Below, piece by piece: positions 5,624-8,570 of a stretch of DNA of 8,570 bases. Origin of the DNA: Peptococcaceae bacterium. GTDB lineage: Bacteria; Bacillota; Desulfitobacteriia; Desulfitobacteriales; Desulfitobacteriaceae. The stretch's first letter is position 1; every line of letters starts with the position of its first letter. The position numbers and the translations under genes were made by a program. The notes under the pieces were generated by a model. It saw nothing but the letters and a program-made list of their open reading frames with translations, was not told the origin of the DNA and did not search any database. The stretch is from positions 1 through 8,570 of the forward strand of contig JAITOS010000096.1 in assembly GCA_031289815.1 (NCBI GenBank). The letters are read 5' to 3'.

Positions 5624-6864
5624 AAAAGATCATTTTACAGGGACGCGGCAATTGTTTGCGGGCGGCCGTCATCGAGCGGGACGAATTGATAGAGGTCTTT
5701 GAAGAGGAAATGTCCTGGCTGGTTGGCAGTATGTACCGGGGGCGAGTTGAAAATGTACTGCCCGGGATGCAGGCGGCTTTTGTCGATATCGGTTTGGCGA
5801 AGAACGCTTATTTGTATATCCGGGATGTGTTATTACCTTCCCCCCTGCGAGGAAAAGAAGAATGGCTCGCCGCTTTCCCGAAAAATTTGGCTATCGGCGC
5901 GCTGCTGAAGCCCAGACAGGAGCTGGTCGTCCAGATCATCAAGGAGCCGGCGGGAAATAAAGGGGCGCGGGTGACGACGCAGGTGACGCTGCCGGGACGC
6001 TATACGGTCATTCTGCCGAATGTGAATTATGTGGGCGTATCGCATAAAATCGTGGACGAGCAAGAGCGGGAGCGCTTGCGGCTTTTGGCGGAAGAGATCC
6101 GGCCCTCGGATTGCGGCTTGATTTTGCGGACGATGGCCGAAGGAATCGCCGCTGAGGAAATCCGGGCTGATATTCAGCGCATGATCACGCTTTGGCGGGA
6201 GATTGAGGCGAAGACTCCGCACGTCTCTATGCCGGGGTTGATTCACCGGGACGCGGATTTGTTCTCGCGTCTGATTCGCGATGTGATCGACGCGGAAGTC
6301 GATCAGTTAGTCGTCGATGAGGAAAATATGGCGAAAATGCTGCGCGCCGCCTTAAAGGAGCTGAATCATCCGGCTTGCCGGAAGGTCGTTTGGGACGCGC
6401 AGGAGGATCTCTTCGCCAAATATGAGATATACGGCGAGATCGACAAGGCGCTGCACTCTAAAGTCTGGTTGAAAAGCGGCGGCTATCTGGTGGTGCAGGA
6501 GACGGAAGCGTTGGTGGTGATCGATGTGAACACCGGAAAATATACGGGAAAGCAATCTCTGGTGGAGACGGTTTTGCATATCAATCTGGAAGCGGCTGAG
6601 GAAATTGCCAGACAATTGCGATTGCGAAATCTGGGCGGCATCATCGTGATCGATTTTATCGATATGGAAACGGCGGCGGATCGCCACCGGGTGTTAAACC
6701 AGTTGGAACAATGCTGTCAGAATGATAAAATAAAGTGTCAGGTTTTAGGGCTGACAAAACTGGGGCTGGTCGAAATGACCCGGAAAAGGGTGGGGCAGAC
6801 GTTGAGTTCCCGGTATACCAAAATGTGTTCGGCCTGTGACGGCGGCGGCAGAATCGGTAAATGA
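5620..6864 (+). CDS. rng: Ribonuclease E/G family protein (RNase G), shortened C-terminus
   Basis: This 414-residue protein is an RNase E/G endonuclease, which cuts single-stranded AU-rich RNA and acts in rRNA maturation and mRNA decay. The S1-like RNA-binding region is at about 37-125 (MYRGRVENVLPGMQAAFVDIG). The catalytic magnesium aspartates are Asp302 (VIDVNTGKYTGK) and Asp345 (IIVIDFIDME), matching Asp303 and Asp346 of E. coli RNase E. The zinc-link cysteines are Cys403 and Cys406 (CSAC). It ends eight residues later, whereas E. coli RNase G (489 residues) continues for about 70. No downstream frame resembles the lost tail. The start is TTG, overlapping the previous stop by 4 bp, with AAGGAG (5606-5611) eight bases before it. 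The catalytic core is complete, so activity is plausible. Confidence 0.92.
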   Translation: MKKIILQGRGNCLRAAVIERDELIEVFEEEMSWLVGSMYRGRVENVLPGMQAAFVDIGLAKNAYLYIRDVLLPSPLRGKEEWLAAFPKNLAIGALLKPRQELVVQIIKEPAGNKGARVTTQVTLPGRYTVILPNVNYVGVSHKIVDEQERERLRLLAEEIRPSDCGLILRTMAEGIAAEEIRADIQRMITLWREIEAKTPHVSMPGLIHRDADLFSRLIRDVIDAEVDQLVVDEENMAKMLRAALKELNHPACRKVVWDAQEDLFAKYEIYGEIDKALHSKVWLKSGGYLVVQETEALVVIDVNTGKYTGKQSLVETVLHINLEAAEEIARQLRLRNLGGIIVIDFIDMETAADRHRVLNQLEQCCQNDKIKCQVLGLTKLGLVEMTRKRVGQTLSSRYTKMCSACDGGGRIGK

Positions 6865-6983
6865 CGGCGATCCGCGGAAACTGGACAAAAATATTTGCCC
6901 GGAAGGAAGCATTTAGAAGGACTGGATGGACGAGGGGTTATGGCGCGGACGTACTTCCTAAAACACGGAAAAGTGTAAAAATG

Positions 6984-7025
6984 ATTGCATTATTATGCAT
7001 AAGTATGTATAATTATAAATACAAG
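6984..7025 (+). promoter_or_regulatory. argC promoter overlapped by ARG-box-like operators
   Basis: The promoter has -35 TTGCAT (6985-6990), a 17-bp spacer and a perfect -10 TATAAT (7008-7013), so transcription should start near 7020. A dyad TGCAT-TATT-ATGCA (6986-6999) has the geometry of an ArgR/AhrC box (TGAAT-N4-ATTCA). Over 6984-7001 it matches 13 of 16 informative consensus positions. A second candidate (7008-7025) matches 12 of 16. The sites cover the -35, spacer and -10, so arginine-dependent repression of argCJ is the natural reading. The region is AT-rich, so some matches may be chance. Confidence 0.6.
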
Positions 7026-7031
7026 CCCGCT

Positions 7032-7097
7032 ATGCGAACAAACGCAAGTACGAGTACAAGTACACATACACGCGGGACGCCACGAACCGCTGGTTAA
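7032..7097 (+). other. Possible 21-codon leader ORF in the argC 5' region
   Basis: ATG at 7032 opens MRTNASTSTSTHTRGTPRTAG and stops at 7095-7097, inside the expected argC leader. It is rich in threonine and serine and has three arginine codons (CGA, CGC, CGA). No ribosome binding site precedes it and no attenuator pair of hairpins is evident. It may be chance coding in a repeat-like AGTACGAGTACAAGTACA tract. Confidence 0.2.
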
Positions 7098-7126
7098 ACA
7101 GAATTTTGGCGATCGAAGGAGAGAGC

Positions 7127-8077
7127 ATGAAGAGTAAGGTTTTTGTTGACGGTCAGGAAGGAACCACCGGCTTAAAGATCAATGAACGGCTGGCAAACCG
7201 GGAAGACCTGGAAATTTTGCGCATTGCGCCGGAAAAACGCAAAGACGCGTCCGCCCGCAGGGCGCTGCTCAATGAAGCGGATGTGGTTTTTCTGTGCTTA
7301 CCGGATGAGGCCGCGCGGGAAGCGGTTTCTTTAGTGACGAATGAAAAAACCAGAGTGATCGACGCCAGCACGGCGCACCGAACCCATCCTGATTGGGTAT
7401 ACGGTCTGCCGGAATTAAGCGGCGAGCAAAGAGAAAAAATACAAGCGTCCCGGCGGGTGTGCGTACCGGGCTGTCACGCCACGGGATTTACGACCATCCT
7501 CTATCCGCTCGTTCAGGAAGGGATCGTCGCGCGAGATTATCCGGTGACGAGCTATTCTGTCAGCGGCTATAGCGGCGGCGGCAAGAAATTGATCGCTGCC
7601 TATGAGGAAAAAGAAGGGCGAGACGAGCGCCTGAAAAGTCCCCGTCTGTACGCCCTGGACCTCCGGCACAAGCATTTGCCGGAAATGCAGAAAATCAATG
7701 GGCTGACCCACTTGCCGCTCTTTACGCCGATGGTAGGGGATTACTACCAGGGCATGGTGGTCGGCGTTCCCCTGACAAGAAGATTGCTGGCGAAGCGGCT
7801 GACGGCGCGTGAGGTGTGGGAGGCGATGACCGCCTACTATCACGGGCAGCGGTTCATCCGCGTGATGCCGTTTGCTTCTCAGGAATATCTGGATCGCGGC
7901 TACCTGGACGCGACCGGGTGCAATCATACCAACCGGGTGGAGATATTCGTCTGCGGCGAGGGGGAACAAATCCTCCTGCTGGCGCGTCTGGATAATTTGG
8001 GAAAAGGGGCTTCCGGGGCGGCGGTGCAGAATTTGAACAGGATGCTGGGAATGGATGAGGGAACCGGTTTGGTCTGA
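7127..8077 (+). CDS. argC: N-acetyl-gamma-glutamyl-phosphate reductase, short type 2 form
   Basis: This is the NADPH-dependent enzyme that reduces N-acetylglutamyl phosphate to N-acetylglutamate semialdehyde in arginine biosynthesis. It is cytoplasmic. The protein has 316 residues, the length of the short type 2 ArgC family (TIGR01851-like) rather than the longer common form. The nucleotide-binding loop is DGQEGTTGL (8-16). The catalytic cysteine is Cys116 in VPGCHATGF, and a likely catalytic histidine lies in RHKHLPEM (about 180-187). The C-terminal LDNLGKGASGAAVQNLNRM is typical of all ArgC proteins. ATG 7127 is chosen because GAAGGAGAG stands about six bases before it. An in-frame TTG at 7106 would place that site inside the gene. 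argJ follows after 71 bp. Confidence 0.93.
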   Translation: MKSKVFVDGQEGTTGLKINERLANREDLEILRIAPEKRKDASARRALLNEADVVFLCLPDEAAREAVSLVTNEKTRVIDASTAHRTHPDWVYGLPELSGEQREKIQASRRVCVPGCHATGFTTILYPLVQEGIVARDYPVTSYSVSGYSGGGKKLIAAYEEKEGRDERLKSPRLYALDLRHKHLPEMQKINGLTHLPLFTPMVGDYYQGMVVGVPLTRRLLAKRLTAREVWEAMTAYYHGQRFIRVMPFASQEYLDRGYLDATGCNHTNRVEIFVCGEGEQILLLARLDNLGKGASGAAVQNLNRMLGMDEGTGLV

Positions 8078-8098
8078 CGGCGAGCAAGCGACGGGGAA

Positions 8099-8123
8099 GC
8101 AGGAACGCTGTTTCCTTTCCTGC
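8099..8123 (+). other. Hairpin between argC and argJ
   Basis: GCAGGAA (8099-8105) pairs perfectly with TTCCTGC (8117-8123) around an 11-nt loop. No T-run follows, so it is not a standard terminator. It could shield the argC 3' end or tune expression of argJ, whose ribosome binding site starts 15 bases later. Confidence 0.4.
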
Positions 8124-8148
8124 AAATCATATTATACGAGGAGTGCTG

Positions 8149-8570
8149 ATGATGGACAAATGGAAATGGCTGAAGGGCGGAGCGGCGGCGCCGCAGGGAT
8201 TCCGGGCTTGCGGCGTGATGGCGGGCGTTAAATATGAGGATAAGTATGACGTGGCCATGATCTATTCGGAAAAACCGGCGCAAGCGGCAGGGGTCTTTAC
8301 CCGCAATCAGGTAAAAGCGCATCCCTTACGGCTGACCCAAAAGCACGTGCAAAACGGGGTGGCGCAAGCGATTGTGGTCAATAGCGGCAATGCCAACGCC
8401 TGTGTAGGAGAAGCCGGAGATCGGGCGGCTTGGGAGATGGTTCGCAAAACGGCGGAAAAGCTGAATATCGAAACGGAAAACGTTTTAGTCGCTTCCACCG
8501 GGGTGATCGGGGTGGAAATGCCGCTGGAGCGGGTGAAGGACGGGATTGAGGCGGCGGTGAAGGAAATTTT
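8149..8570 (+). CDS. argJ: Glutamate N-acetyltransferase / amino-acid acetyltransferase ArgJ, N-terminal part
   Basis: The gene runs off the window after 140 codons. ArgJ moves the acetyl group from N-acetylornithine to glutamate, recycling it in arginine synthesis. Some members also make N-acetylglutamate from acetyl-CoA. Recognisable blocks are the opening GGAAAPQGFRACGVMAGVK, then AGVFTRNQVKAHPL, AIVVNSGNANACVG and the oxyanion-hole motif STGVIG near residue 120. The self-cleavage threonine lies further on, outside the window. Two adjacent ATG codons (8149 and 8152) are served by GAGGAG (8138-8143), and either may be the start. Its place after argC fits the common argCJBD order in Bacillota. 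Confidence 0.93.
   Translation, partial: MMDKWKWLKGGAAAPQGFRACGVMAGVKYEDKYDVAMIYSEKPAQAAGVFTRNQVKAHPLRLTQKHVQNGVAQAIVVNSGNANACVGEAGDRAAWEMVRKTAEKLNIETENVLVASTGVIGVEMPLERVKDGIEAAVKEI

Noticed and set aside
6861..7097. 78-codon gene after rng, or the missing RNase G tail
   Set aside because: It has no similarity to RNase G C-termini, runs through the arg promoter and has no ribosome binding site.
7415..8125. 236-codon minus-strand gene
   Set aside because: It is antisense to argC, which has an intact catalytic motif and a strong ribosome binding site.
8117..8140. Internal promoter for argJ (TATTAT-like sequence near 8131)
   Set aside because: No acceptable -35 at the right spacing, and the short gap to argC fits one operon.

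Overview
This window is bacterial chromosomal DNA. It probably comes from a Bacillota (Firmicutes) species of moderate GC content, and a Clostridia or Negativicutes lineage would fit. The reasons are strong purine-rich ribosome binding sites, TTG starts, tight operon packing, the pair of TIGR03960-type and TIGR03936-type genes next to an RNase G gene, and an argC-argJ operon start. The species cannot be named from the sequence alone.

Bases 1-1640 are an accessory, gene-poor zone. They begin with at least four tandem copies of a 40-bp repeat. A complete toxin-antitoxin operon follows on the minus strand: a RelB/DinJ-type antitoxin, then a YoeB-type mRNA-cleaving toxin. The next 340 bases have no convincing gene but carry diverged copies of the 40-bp repeat and an inverted repeat. 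After that come an unrecognised open frame (1091-1405), the broken C-terminal part of a second RelB/DinJ-type antitoxin on the opposite strand (1287-1466), and a 35-residue small protein with a good ribosome binding site. A bidirectional intrinsic terminator (1673-1712) closes the zone.

Bases 1739-2851 (minus strand) encode a membrane diguanylate cyclase with six predicted membrane helices and an intact GGEEF active site and RxxD inhibitory site. A 138-bp divergent control region separates it from the main plus-strand operon. That region holds a 12-bp perfect palindrome and an extended -10 promoter.

Bases 2990-6864 form a tight plus-strand operon: a radical SAM protein of the TIGR03960 type, its DUF2344/TIGR03936 partner, and RNase E/G (rng). 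The genes are 6 bp apart and then overlap by 4 bp. This set is conserved in many bacteria, and the first two members have no settled function. The rng product keeps both catalytic aspartates and the zinc-link cysteines but stops right after them, so it lacks the usual C-terminal tail.

Bases 6865-8570 hold a regulated intergenic region (a sigma-A promoter overlapped by ARG-box-like dyads), then argC (the short type 2 form) and the first 140 codons of argJ. These carry out reduction of N-acetylglutamyl phosphate and acetyl recycling in arginine biosynthesis. The arg promoter looks set up for repression by an ArgR/AhrC-type arginine sensor. No terminator is visible between rng and argC, so some readthrough is possible.
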